This document shows positions 1 through 11,921 of a stretch of 64,000 bases of DNA, in pieces. The notes below the pieces were generated by a model, which was not told where the DNA came from, ran no database searches, and saw only the letters and a list, made by a program, of their open reading frames with translations. This DNA is from Rosa chinensis (Eukaryota; Streptophyta; Magnoliopsida; Rosales; Rosaceae). The DNA lies in contig NW_020126819.1 in NCBI RefSeq assembly GCF_002994745.2, positions 1 through 64,000 on the forward strand. The letters are read 5' to 3'. Positions within the stretch are counted from its first letter, which is position 1, and the number at the start of each line of letters is the position of its first letter. The translations under genes were made by a program, and so were the position numbers.

Positions 1-336
1 GAAGGAATAGGTGAAGTCGTGTTTATTAATATTGGCCTAACCCTTATTGGTACTAGTCAGGTCCCTTAAGGTTGAGGGCGGCCTTTATTACATTCATTGA
101 ACTGTCTTCACACTTAGGACCTTTATATCCAAGTAAGTATAGCCTATGTGGGATGGTGTCTAGGAAGGGGACAACACTCATGACTGGTCTTGGATTCAGA
201 AGTGCTTACAAATGGGCGTAAACCTCAATGAGGGAGTGCCTATGCCAAAATGGATCCTACTTGTGTTCGTCCTCCCTACCTGGCCATTTCAGTAAGGTTG
301 CCCAAGGATGTAGGAAGGACTTTGTGTCTAGACGAA
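1..336 (+). repeat. Leader module 1 of element D
   Basis: This stretch aligns by eye with 16514-16845 (element A) and 49010-49355 (element E), and in reverse with the leaders of both B copies. It is the untranslated leader downstream of the PBS. A strong splice-donor-like AAGTAAGTAT lies at 131-140. Several doublets are shortened relative to A and E, which may reflect sequence quality. The module is interrupted at 337 by a solo LTR and resumes at 2009. Confidence 0.75.
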
Positions 337-2008
337 TGATCAGAGCACAAAGTGTGACTTTTTAATATGTATTTTCCCTCATTTGGCTAAGTTATTCTCT
401 TAAAATTAATAATTATAATAAAGTTTATGTTTTTAGTTACTTCAAGGTCGGAAATGGTGAAAACTAGTGAAAAAGAGCAGAAATGAGCATAAATTAATGA
501 CAAGTCATTTATGAAACTTTCCTCTTTCATTTAGGAAATATTTCCTATTTTGTTTAAGGAAACTTTCTCATTTGAACTTTTCTATTTCTGATTTTTGTAT
601 TCTAATGAGAGTCCATCCCATTAAAAACTCTTGAGTGATGAAATCAAAAAATTGAAGGATTAATCAGGAAGAATTCGAGGAGATAAAATGGATTGTTTTT
701 AATCAATATTTATTCCTAATTATCTGATTTCTTATTGATTATAAACTCTAATTAAATTCTGATTTTTCTTGATTGTAGGAGTTTATTGTGTGCACAATTC
801 TTGGAAGAAATTAGTGCAAATCAAGGAGAAGAATAAGGGATGTATCTGGTCGCTATTCAAGGCATATACAATGAGCCATTAAGGGGAAAAAAATCAGAAA
901 ATTCATGACTTTGTCAAGAGAAAATCAAGCAAATTTGGAGGAGAAATCACCTCAAGATGATTGGCCATGATTGCATCACAAGAGATGAGAATTCCACTAT
1001 AAATAGCAGCCATTCTCTACTCCAAAATCATCACTTCCTGACCAAGATCACTTCCTGACCAAGATCACTTCCTAGCTTATCAGTTCCTAGCTGAAAATTA
1101 TTCCATAGCTCTACCCAATTCACTTCTCAAACCTCCATCACATACAGGCCGTGACCACCATCCTTCCATCAATCTACGAGTTCTTAGGCGCTGAGTCAAG
1201 GACGCTCCACCACCACCATAGCAGAGACGAGTTCATCACCTTGTTGCTAAGCCGCTGAGGAAAGCTTCAAAAGTGTAACTATGACTCTACTTATAATTAT
1301 TGTTTCGGTTTTGTGTGTTTGGATTTGTGAGTTGTGTAATTGGAGACATGAGATTTTCAGAATATTTTTGTTAATATTTTTGAGATTTCCAGTTTATTAT
1401 TGAGTTAATTTCGAGAATTCTTTCACGATGCATTTATAATCTTGTGCCGTTTTATGTGTTTAGATAATTTTCAGAGTTAGGTTAATAAGTTTGCATGCTA
1501 GAATCACGCTGAGTATTCATGTGTGTTTGCTTAATTTGCCAAGAGTAATTATTATTTGTTAAGACGCTGAGTTAAACAAGTAGTAATTAGTTCTAAAGAG
1601 TGGTAAAAATCATGCTTTAATGATTGAATGATACTGGAATTACGTGTTAATTGCTATGAGTAATGGATTGGACCGTGACAGCTTTTCATTTGGGCTCTTA
1701 TCTAGCATTTAAGATGGGCACGTTTTTGTTGCATGTTGAAATGAATTTTCTGTTTTACACTTAGTAATTTTCGAGTGGTAGTGGTCTAGGTTACGGAAGT
1801 CGATCATTGTAGATAATTTTATTTGTTTTGTTTTTTTTTTTAAGTAGATTAGAACCAAATCTCAAACCCCCCATTTTATTCTTTTATTTGTTAATTGACC
1901 TTTTAGTGTAGGTGTACCCTACAATCCCCGGACTGAACGATCCCTGCTTATCCTATACTGACAACTACATTTTGCAGGGTTAAATGTGAGGCTATTTCAG
2001 CCGCATCA
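337..2008 (+). mobile_element. Solo LTR of the C family inserted in element D's leader
   Basis: Begins TGATCAGAGCA and ends GCCGCATCA, flanked by the 5-bp direct repeat ACGAA (332-336 and 2009-2013). Joining the flanks recreates the leader seen intact in element E near 49355. A TATA box TATAAATA lies at 998-1005, and the conserved U5 segment with CAATCCCCGG lies near 1924-1933. The U3 half differs from the other C-family LTRs and lacks their tandem repeats, so this is an older or divergent subfamily. No internal region is attached, as expected after recombination between two LTRs. Confidence 0.9.
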
Positions 2009-2238
2009 ACGAATATACTTGGGCCGCACGTCTCTTGATTTACCGCTTGGAATTAAATTGAAATCAATGATTATATAACAAATGAGGATATTGTGATTCA
2101 CTAAGGTATATTAGATTAAACTTTGAAAAGGGTAGCTGTTTCAGTCCCAATGCACATCGAGACTCCCTGTTCCCGTACCTAAGTGTTGAAAATAATTGTA
2201 AAGAAAAGGAAGAAAAACAAATATTTGTAAGTATTTTC

Positions 2239-2274
<36 letters not shown>

Positions 2275-3090
2275 AGAAGAAAAAAAGAAGTGTACAAAGT
2301 GTGACGTTTTGTTGTGTAAAAGTTGTGTTTACAATGTGTCAAATTTTGTTAAACAAAAGAAATTTAAAGAATTAATTGTGAATATTGTTAAATTCTTGAT
2401 TGTTATAAGTGTGTAAAATCGTATGAGTAGATAAGGGCCCTTTTTTAATATTGGCCTTAACCCTTCATTAGTGCCTTTCTAAGGTCTTTTGAAGTTGAGG
2501 GCGGCTTTTATTAGCATTTGGAGAACTGTCTAACACATGAGTTCTTTTCAAGCTGAGTAAGGGCATATAGGTGGTGTCTAGGTTGAGACCTGGGTGATGG
2601 GTTCAAATTGGATCTCAGAGATACTATAGACTGTGCGTAAACCACAATGTGGGAGTAGCCAATAGGGGCCTAAACCTCAATGAGGGAGTAGCCTCCGTAG
2701 TGTCACCAAAATGAGTCCTCCCTCTCACTTATCTCTTAATCTGGCCATCTAGCCTTCTGAAACAAAGGAAAGTGACTTATGTCTAGGCGACTATCCTAGA
2801 TCGTATCTCACCAATAGTAGTGGTTTCTATTGGGCTCGACTTACAACTTGTAATCAATTGAGATATTAACTTTATTTTGTAAAGATAATAAGATACTTGA
2901 ACATAACCTCCACTTGTAAATTGTGTTGTTTTGTACATTTTATACTTGTATAAATCATAAATAGTAAAGTCGTGTTGTGAATAGTGACTCGTGAATAGTA
3001 AAGTTGATGTGTAAATCACTAATTTGTAATTAACTCACTTTATACTTTGCTAACTTCTTTGAATTTTGATGATGTTCAGGATTCCTATGA
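2009..3090 (+). other. Rest of element D's leader, with a 32-A tract and a second leader module
   Basis: Untranslated leader between the solo LTR and gag. It holds a run of 32 A at 2241-2272, a second diverged leader module at about 2425-2795, repeats of GTGAATAGT near 2950-3005, and a branch-point-like CTAAC followed by TTCAG just before the gag start (3078-3079). No coding potential is seen; the antisense ORF over the A tract is low complexity. Confidence 0.7.
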
Positions 3091-4652
3091 ATGACCGAGC
3101 CTTTTAGACCCTCTACACTAAAGGAAATTGAAGCAAGGCTCGCTCGTTTGAAGGGTCCTTCACTCCTTGAGTACACAAGCCCTTCCCCTTCAACATACAA
3201 AGAGTACACATTTAACGAGCAAGGGAAGAGGACCTACTGTTCTGAGGAGTCTACATCACCTACACCAAGTCCATCTCCTCCTTCACGTTCACCTTCACCT
3301 GTGGTTTCGTCCAACTCTACACCACCCTTACCACACCTGAAGAAGTCGAAGAAGAGAGAATGGCATCTATTAGGGAACTCTCCACCGCAACTGTTGAAGG
3401 AGGACCCCCTACAGGCATAGTATACCATGCCCCTGCAGCTGGAAGACAGGCAGAGTTCGAGCTTAAGAGTGGATTGTTGCACAAGCTCCCTATCTTCCAT
3501 GGCCTCAATATGGAGGATGCTAACAAGCACGTACGAGAATTCCAATCTCTTTGTGCAAACATGCAACCACAAGGGGCAGATGAAAACCTTCTTAAGATGA
3601 GAGCATTTCCATTCTCTCTAGCTGATAGAGCCAAGGATTGGCTATATGAGCTTCCTGCAGGTCGTATCACATCATGGGAAACAATGAGAAAGGCCTTCTT
3701 GGAGAAATACTTCCCAGCTTCAAAGGTCATCACACTTAGGAAGAAGCTTAGTGGAATAGAGCAAGCCCATGATGAGTCATATGCTGCGTACTATGAGAGG
3801 TTCAACTCCCTACTTGCACAGTGTCCTCAACATCAGATGAAGGATGAGACCCTACTTACATGTTTCTACGAAGGACTCTTACCCTTGGAAAGGCAAATGT
3901 TGGATGCTGCAGCTGGTGGAGCTTTTGTGGATAAGTCACCTGCGGTTGGGAGGGAACTTATAGCTAATCGTGCCCTAAACTCCCAACAGTATGAGGGTGT
4001 GAGACAACCCACTCGTAGGGTAAATGAGGTGAGCACTAGTCCTGCCATTGCGGATCAATTGAGCAAACTCACCCTTCTTGTGAACAAGGTGGCGACTACT
4101 CAAGGCCATGGAGGACCCTCTGCTTGTGGGGTATGCTTTACTAAAGGACATCCTACGGATCAATGTCCTCAACTGAGTGAGAATGGTGGTTGGGAATCTG
4201 TGAATGCTATAAGAGGCTATCAAGGGAACCAAGGGGGTCCCCCACGTCCAAGGTATGATCCATATTCGAATACCTATAACCCTGGATGGAGGGACCACCC
4301 CAACTTCAAGTGGACCAACAATGAAAATGTTCAGAACCCTCTTGGTGGCAGTTTCCAACGTCCTCAAGGACCTCCTTATCAAAGACCTTACATGCCTCCT
4401 CAACACAATGTAGGGAATCCCAATTCTCACTATGATAAGACGATAGAGGCATTGACTAATTCTACTCAGGCATTGACTAGTGCCACACAGACTTTGCTTC
4501 AAGGACAACAGACCAATGCCAAGGACATTGCAGAGCTCAAGAAGCAAATGGGACAAGTGGTGGACTTCATGACCAAGTTTCATGAGAGTGGTAAGCTTCC
4601 GAGCAACACAATTCCAAACACCAAAGGGGGCTTTGAAGGTTCCACCAACTGA
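3091..4652 (+). CDS. gag: Gag of element D (frameshifted near its N terminus)
   Basis: Capsid-nucleocapsid precursor that would form cytoplasmic virus-like particles. The start at 3091 (MTEPFRPST) is homologous to the Gag start of E (50177). The first 109-codon frame runs to 3420; a shift near 3320-3345 passes into a 430-residue frame opening at 3360. Numbered in that frame, the Retrotrans_gag domain covers about residues 33-180 (core FHGLNMEDANKH, WLYELPAGRITSW, ETLLTCFYEGL). A CCHC knuckle has C256, C259, H264, C269. The C terminus is Q/P/N-rich with QALTSAT-like repeats. Gag ends in GGFEGSTN and a stop at the place where B's reading frame continues into protease, so pol is missing rather than frameshifted. 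The single frameshift may be real or a sequence error. Confidence 0.88.
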
Positions 4653-4669
4653 GGAGAAGAGGAAACCAC

Positions 4670-4720
4670 GTCTAGGCTGAGAAGACGTTAAAACCAAGCG
4701 CTACTTGGGAGGCAACCCAT
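4670..4720 (+). promoter_or_regulatory. Post-coding hairpin module (element D)
   Basis: Starts 18 bases after the gag stop. Contains GTCTAGGCTGAGAAGAC and then TTGGGAGGCAACCCAT, where GGG and CCC pair around an AGGCAA loop. The same module follows the coding region, or replaces it, in A, B, C, E and F. D has one mismatched outer pair. Function unknown; an RNA role is inferred. Confidence 0.7.
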
Positions 4721-5756
4721 GCAAATCAGATTTGCTTTCTCTTTCCCTTTACTTCTCAAATTCTCTTTGTTTATAGTTATTTTCATAAATTCCATCCTTA
4801 TATGCTTAAGTGTTTCATTGCATGCTTTTTCTTGATTACATTGAGGACAATGCAATATTTAAGTGTGGGGGAAGGGATTTACACTTTTATCTTGAGTTAT
4901 ATATTGAAAATACAAAAAAATTGAAAAATGTCAAACATTAAAAAAAAAAAAAAATTTTCGTTGCTTTTGTTTTTGTTTTGAGTCTTAGGATGCCCTTTCA
5001 ACTGTCTAGGATGATTCTATATCTCTGAAATCATGGTATTCTTGGTTAATTGAGATACATGAAAAATATGTGCCTTGTAGTGGATATGGATTTCGAAATT
5101 TTGGTACAGAATATGAGCATGTTAAGATAAGTTTTGATTCATAAGCCCATGTGAGATAATTGAGCCATGTCCCTTTTTTGGAGTGATAATGAAAAATACA
5201 TTCTTAATTTCTTGGCGATATTTTGATGATCTCATTATTCTTTCATTTGATTGACTGCTTGCCATAGATTAAGTTTGATGGACTAGAGAATGCTAGAATT
5301 CGCTCTTGTGCTTGTTCAGACGTTATATCAATACATGGCCCTGATTCTGGAAGGGATAGAGGCAACCTAGGAATTACCACCATTGCCAAATGAACTTGTG
5401 TCCCCAATTGTGCGTCGTGGGACTCCCCTAGATAAGCCCTTTGAGCCTACATCAAGCCTTTTCATTCATCACCCTTAAAATCCTTAACCAGGAAGCTTAG
5501 TATAGTTACAACCCTACCCTTTGTTCTAAGAACTTAGTGGAGCTATCTTTTGAGACATACTACATGGGTTTGGTGCTAAGGATGAAAATTGAGAAGAGGT
5601 GAAAGTTCAAGTGTGGGGGTAGACTTGTCCATAAAGAAAAAAAATATGTGAAAGCCGTGAAAATGAAAAGAAAGAAAAAAAATTTACGGCTAGAAAAGAA
5701 AAGAAAGAAATATTTATGGATTTTAGTCCCCCATACTTAGTGATTTTGGAGTTTAC
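4721..5756 (+). other. Element D 3' non-coding region, first part
   Basis: Non-coding stretch conserved among all the families. It contains the hairpin CATTG-AGGA-CAATG at 4839-4852, a first G-tract GTGTGGGGG at 4863-4871, a second G-tract inside a CAAGT/ACTTG stem at 5608-5627, and an inverted repeat AGCCGT (5653-5658)/ACGGCT (5686-5691) around a purine-rich loop. No env-like ORF is present. Element C interrupts it after TTTAC at 5752-5756. Confidence 0.75.
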
Positions 5757-7496
5757 TGATGCGGCTGAAATAGCCTCACAATTTAACCCTGCAAAATGTA
5801 GTTGTCAGTATAGGATAAGCAGGGATCGTTCAGTCTGGGGATTGTAGGATACACCTACACAAAAAGGTCAATTAACAAATAAAAAATAAAATTGGGGGTT
5901 TTGAGATTTGGTTATAATCTACTTAAAATAAAAACAAAACAAATAAAAAATATACAATGATCGACTTCCCTAACCTAGACCAATACCACTCAGAAATTAC
6001 TAAGTGTAAAAAGAAAATCCATTTCAACATGCTACAAAAATGTGCCCATCTTAAATGCCTAAATAAGAGTCCAAATGAAAAGCCTCAGCGGATCAATCCA
6101 TTTATCTGATTCGTACTAATGTAGGCTTGGATCAGAAAAGTCATTACCAAGCCTAATACTACTAATTTTCGAAAACACTCAGCGTAATTCTCTTAACTAG
6201 TAGTATTATCTAACCCTCGAATCAACTCACACGTGCAAATTAACCATTACACATAGAATTTAACACGTAATTTCCAGAATCATTTAATCATTAAAGCATG
6301 ACTTTTACCACCCGTTAGAACTAATTACTACTTGTTTAACTCAGCGTCTTAACAAATAACAATTACTCTTGGCAAATTAAGCAGACACACAAGAAAACTC
6401 AGCGTGATTCTAGCATGCAAACTTATGAACCTAACTCTGAAAATTACCAAAACACATAAAAGGGCACAAGATTGTAACATGCATCATAAAAGAATTCTCA
6501 AAATTAACTCAATAATAAACTGAAAATCTCAAAAATATTAATAAAAATATTCTGAAATTTCATGTCTCCAATTACACAACTCACAAATTGAAACACACAA
6601 AACCGAAACAAAATTATAAGTAGAGTCATAGTTACACTTTGAAGCTTTCCTCAGCGGCTTAGCAACACGGTGATGAACTCGTCTCTGCGATGGTGGTGGA
6701 GCGTCCTTGACTCAGCGCCTTAGAGCTTTGTAGATTGATGGATGGATGGTGTCACGATCTTGTAGGTGATGGAAGTTTAAGGAGTGAATTGGGCAGTCTT
6801 GGAATGGTTTTTGGCCAGGAAGTGATAGGCAATGAATTATCTTGGCTGAGAAGTGATCTTGGCTGGGAAGTGATGCAAATTCAGTTCTGGACGTTGCCTA
6901 TTTATAGGGGAGCATTGGTTGGCTTTCCCAACTGAAACGTCTCTTTATGGCCTTAACTCCTCTCATAATTGGGCAATTCCTTTAATTTCCAAGCTGAAAC
7001 GTCTTTCTCTTATTTATTTTTCCAGCTGAAACATCTTTTCTTTTATTCCTCAACTGAAAACGTCTTTTCTCTTATTTATTTTCCAGCTGAAACGTCTTTC
7101 TCTTTTATTCCTCAACTGAAAACATCTTTCTCCTTTATTTCCCTTCTTCATTGCTTGGTCAAATATCTTAATGCTTTATTTTATGACTCCATCATTGCTG
7201 TTTCCAAGAGTTCAACCAGGCAACGTTTCCTACAACAACAAGCAGGAGAATATCAGAATTTTCTAGAGAAAATAAAGGGAATTAAAATAATGTAAAGATC
7301 GCAAAAACAGTCGACAGTGAGGAATCCTGATCCAGCTAGGATTTTTCATGAATTTTACTTTTTCCGCCTATTTCACTCCAAGCACTCTACAAGACTCTGA
7401 AAACGACTCAATGACTCAAAACACTAAACTTAAGGGAGAAACAAGGCTAAAATGGGGCACATATTCAATAATATTGTCACACTTTTGCTCCTATCA
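5757..7496 (-). repeat. 3' LTR of element C
   Basis: 1,740 bp, reading on the minus strand from TGATAGGAGCA to GCCGCATCA. A TATA box (TATAAATA on the minus strand) lies at 6899-6906. Upstream in U3, about 6975-7140, are tandem copies of a roughly 30-60 bp unit with the core ACGTTTTCAG/CAGCTGAAAC. Pairs with 43491-45226. Confidence 0.93.
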
Positions 7497-9243
7497 ACTA
7501 CCCCACACTTAGCTTTTGCTAGTCCCTTAGCAAAAATACAAAAAAACAACGACTCAACAAAAACAAGTAAATGACTCTACTTCCCCTAACTGTTGTCTCA
7601 GAGACTCCAAACTCATGACTTTCACGTTAAACACTTAATCAAAATTGCATAGATAATTCCATGGTTAATAAACCTGTGACATTCATATGACTAAGCAAGA
7701 TATGGAGAACTTAAGTTTACAGTGAATGATAGCATGTTCGAACAAGTCCAATCCAAACTCACAGGCATACTCTCGATTTTTCTCTCAGAAATGGCTATGC
7801 TTAAAAGCTTCACACTCAAGTATATGCAAGAGAAAATTGTAAGGCAACAAACAGCTTGCATATTTCATCAATAAAAGCATTTTGTGAAGATTATTAAAGA
7901 CCTCATGAAATGACTAAGTGCACAAATGGACCTAAACCATAAGCTCGACTGCGTACCTGACTCCACTAACCAAAGACTGCCCATCTCAAGGATCAAGTCA
8001 GCACTTAAAACAGGTTGTAATGGGCTAAGCTAGGTTTTCGAAATGATGATTAAGGATGCAAAAATCCTAAGGACCTAGCAGAGCATATAAGGACCACCTT
8101 ATGTCATCATTTTTGCAGACCAAATATCATTGTTTTGGGCCAAACCTTCACTCTAACCAACATGGGAATGGACAAAGGCATAATTTTCAACTTTGAGCCT
8201 TCTACAAATTTGAAAGTCCAAAACCACAGTTCAACAATTTCCCAAGAGTTTTCTTTTCAATTTGCCTCCTCTTTTGCCGCTTCTTTCTTTCTTTTTCATT
8301 TTCATTTTTTCATTTTTATTTTTACGGCAAAATTTTTTTTTCTTTCTTTTTTTTCTTGGATTTTCCCCACCCACACTTGTCTTTCACCGTCACCCCTACA
8401 TACTATGTCATGCTCTACTAAGTCCCTAAGACGAGGGTAGAGATATCCTGTACTAAGCTCATGGTAGGGTAGTGAGGGTGATGAAACAAAGGTTTTCAAC
8501 GTAGGCTCAAAGGGGTTCATTCTAAGGAGTCCCACGACGGGCACAATTGGGGACACATGCTTGTTTGGCTTTGGTGGTTATCCTAATGCCTTCTATCCTA
8601 TCCAGGATCAGTGCATATTATGGCATACAAGTTTGACAGTCACAACAGCCGAGTTCTAGTACTCTCTAGTCCATTAAAATCTATGGCACATGATCATTGG
8701 ATTTTCAAAGAATGATGAGGTTTTGCAAATACAGCCATGAAATTATGAATTTATCAATAAGCACTCGAAAAGAAAGTATTTTAGCTCAACAGCTCACTTA
8801 GGGTCAAATGAATCAGACTTAATCCTAGCATGCTTAATGAACCAAGTTACAATCCTATCTCAAATCTTCATACAAGCATCACAACGTCGATTAACCACAG
8901 AATTCAATTAAGTCCTATTTCGATTGTGAAAACCTTCAGCCATGAATTCAGAGACATGTTCATCCTAGACGTTAGGGCATCCTAAGACTCAAACACACAA
9001 AAAGACTCTATAAAACCAATTTTTTTTTTTTTGTTAACTGAAAATATTATGAAATAAATGTGTAAACCCACCCACACTTAGAATCTACATTGTCCTCAAT
9101 GTCGGCAAAAAAATATGGTATATAGACCCTAAATATGGAAGGCTACGAAAATAAGGGAAAGGTAAAATAAACAAACAAAGACACAAGTACAATTCAACCT
9201 AAGCAAGTGAAGCGTAGAAATGTCAAACTCTCGTTGATGGCTC
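7497..9243 (-). other. Element C 3' non-coding region
   Basis: Minus-strand region from the polypurine tract (7497-7510) and its upstream stem-loop (7514-7535) to the B insertion. It has the purine-loop hairpin with arms TTTTGCCG (8272-8279) and CGGCAAAA (8325-8332), and the CATTG/CAATG hairpin at 9088-9101 with a G-tract beside it. It matches the 3' non-coding blocks of A, B, D and E. No ORF here shows a recognisable protein. Confidence 0.75.
7514..7535 (-). promoter_or_regulatory. Stem-loop beside the polypurine tract (element C)
   Basis: Perfect 8-bp inverted repeat, arms TTTTGCTA and TAGCAAAA around the hexamer AGGGAC (minus-strand reading), followed within a few bases by the G-rich polypurine tract and the 3' LTR. 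The same structure is at 11940-11961, 19052-19073, 30712-30733, 45987-46008 and 53642-53663. Confidence 0.7.
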
Positions 9244-11921
9244 TGATACGTGCAAAAGCATTCGCCAATTTAAACCCTGAAATGTCGAGCGTTAGTATAG
9301 GATAAGCAGGGATCGTTCTAAACCGGGGATTGAGGGTGCTAACATGTGAGAAATAAATCTAAGGAAGAATATACATTCCATACGAAAAGTACAAGAACAT
9401 TTACAAAATTACGAAAATTAGAAGTTTACATGCATAAAATTAGAAACAACAAGAGTTAGAGAGCATACATACATTCACACGAAATTAGAAGACAAAGAAT
9501 GAATGAACTACAAAATATACAAGTATATATATACATAGATTTCGAAAGAAACAAAGAATTTAAGTTAGAAAAGGTTTGGAAATCCTATTCCTATTTATAC
9601 ACAATTTACAAATCCATATCACATTAGAAAACCAAATACAACAAGGATTCCTAGTTATATACTAATTAGGATTACTTAATTACTAAGAAAACTAATTATT
9701 GACCAAGTCAAACACAAAATACTAAGTCAAAACTAACTCTAACTACTTTCCCTAAAATTTAGGAACCTATCCCTTAAATTAAGGAGACCTAACAAACTCC
9801 TAAAAACACTAAAACTAAAAAACACATATTTACTATTCACGGAGACACTATTCACGAAATTAAAAACATTTATTTTTTTATTTTTATTTTTTTATTTAAC
9901 TAGGTTAACATGCTACCTAAAAATCTAAGTTAATTTTAATTATTTACAAAACAAGAAAACATAAAGATGGGGGTTTTTGAAGATTGAAAACATAAATTTT
10001 CAGAAAATAAACAAAGATTGAAAACGTTTTTATTTACATAGGTGGGAAAAGAAGAATTTTGAAGAACAATTTTTCAAGAACTAATCAAGAACAATCCATT
10101 CATGCAATCTTTAATCTTTTAGTTACCATGAAACGATATCAACCAAGAAACAAAGTTACAAGCGCCCAATGTCCCTTATATGACTTCCCTTTACACAATT
10201 GAGTAGAACAAGCGCCTAAACAATATACTTCAAATGCAGGTATCACACAATCAAAGCAACTCATGATCTCATGCATTCGAATCATTAAGCACAAGTGAAA
10301 GTTTAGTCAATAAACATGCAAATTCAAGTACTCAAAGCAAGTCTTTTCATTACATGCATAATCTGATCTCGACCTTTGTACAAAGCCTTTACTACTTTAA
10401 CGAACTAGGATCAACAAGCGTTCACCTAATTACTAGCTCCAATTACATGCAATCATCCTAAGTTGCGCACCCAAAGAACAAGAACACATAAAAGTTTTCC
10501 ATAAAACAAAACCAGATTATCATTCCATATTTCGGCAACAAATAAAGATCAAACATACATAAACCAATCAATCATTGAAAAGAACATCAAAATCGCATTC
10601 AAAAATCAGAAAGTTATCTCATGGTTTCGGTTTTACACATAAGGAAAACAAAACAGAAAATACAACTACAAAAACACTAAACCGTAAAGCAAACATAGGG
10701 AAGATGGTATGAACAACCCTTGACTACGTCCCAAGGTCCAAAGCAGATCCAAGGCAGCAACACAAGGTAGAATTCACGGCTAGGATGGAGGATGGCACGG
10801 CTAGGAACTTGTAGATGCAAAAACCTGAAACTCAAGAGCAAACCGGTGAGAAACGAAATTGTGGAGAATAAAGTGTCAACCCTGAACGTCTAATACACAA
10901 GGTATATATAGTAGAACGTCTCAAGGCACTCCCAATTCGTTTCTACTTGGTTTCTCTTAGTTCGTGTTGATTTAGGACTTCTTTCTCTCAAAACAGATTT
11001 CCGGCAGGATTGACCTCAGTCCACTAAAACGGCCATAACTTTCTCTAGAAAATAGCTATTGATGAGCTGTAAAAAGCTCTGGAAACTAGACATCTGTAGC
11101 TTTCCAACCATATAAAGATCATAATTTTCTGAGCTCTGAGAGATTTTTGACACTCCGTTGAAGTTGACTGATCTGCACAGGCAGATTTCCGAATCTGTAT
11201 TGGATTTGACTTTTAATGCACAAGTTGAGTCCAATTCGATTTTCCTTCACATCACATGCCTCTCACATGCCTTCCACGCCTATTCTGAAGTAAAACGTCA
11301 AGAACTCCTAGAACCTTCAAGATTATCACGGCAATTCCAATCCAAACTCAACAAGAAGTCCAAATTCCACATTGCTTTGTAATTCGAATCTCTTGTTGCT
11401 TCCTCTTCCATGTGCACGGCATATGACCTTCTTGAGACTTCTAGATGCTTCATGATCGTTCCATAGCTCTCCTAGTATGAGTAGAACTCCATATGCAAGT
11501 AGGTTTCCTAGTTGAATACAAACTTCTTTTCTGCGATTCTTCTACACTCTTCCGGAACCTTCTTGAGTAATCCTTATCCAACAGGACTCCTTATCACACT
11601 AGGATTCCTTATCTGAGTAGAATTGGGTTTCCTTATTCAAGTAGAACTTCTAATTTCCGCGACTTAAGAGTTTGAATCCAAGTCAACTTCTGATTCCTAC
11701 TCCAACTAGGATTCCTTTTCCTAGTCAAACTGGGAAAACTTCCATTTCTTCATTTCTTTCCATTTCTGCGCCACTTGTGCCTTCCTTAGACGTTTTTGGA
11801 CTTTGAGACTCCATTTACACCTGTAAAACACTAACTAAGTTAAATTGATCAAGATAAAGGAAGTATCTTAGCAAAATATAGGGTTTAAACATTATAAATG
11901 TCGCATTTTATGCTCCTATCA
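9244..11921 (-). repeat. LTR B1 (3' LTR of the first B unit)
   Basis: 2,678 bp, minus-strand reading TGATAGGAGCA to GCACGTATCA. TATA box TATATATA at 10903-10910. The U5 end holds GATCCCTGCTTATCC and TCAATCCCCGG, shared with the other families, while U3 is family-specific. B1 lacks a short repeat (AACTCATAACA) present in B2 and B3, so it carries a private deletion. Confidence 0.93.

Noticed and set aside
2064..2342. Antisense ORF with a long Phe run
   Set aside because: Made by the 32-base A tract; low complexity, not a gene.
11016..11234. 72-residue minus-strand ORF, also at 29790-30008 and 41435-41653
   Set aside because: It lies in U3 of the three B LTRs, upstream of the TATA box; its presence in three places is explained by LTR duplication. 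No recognisable domain.
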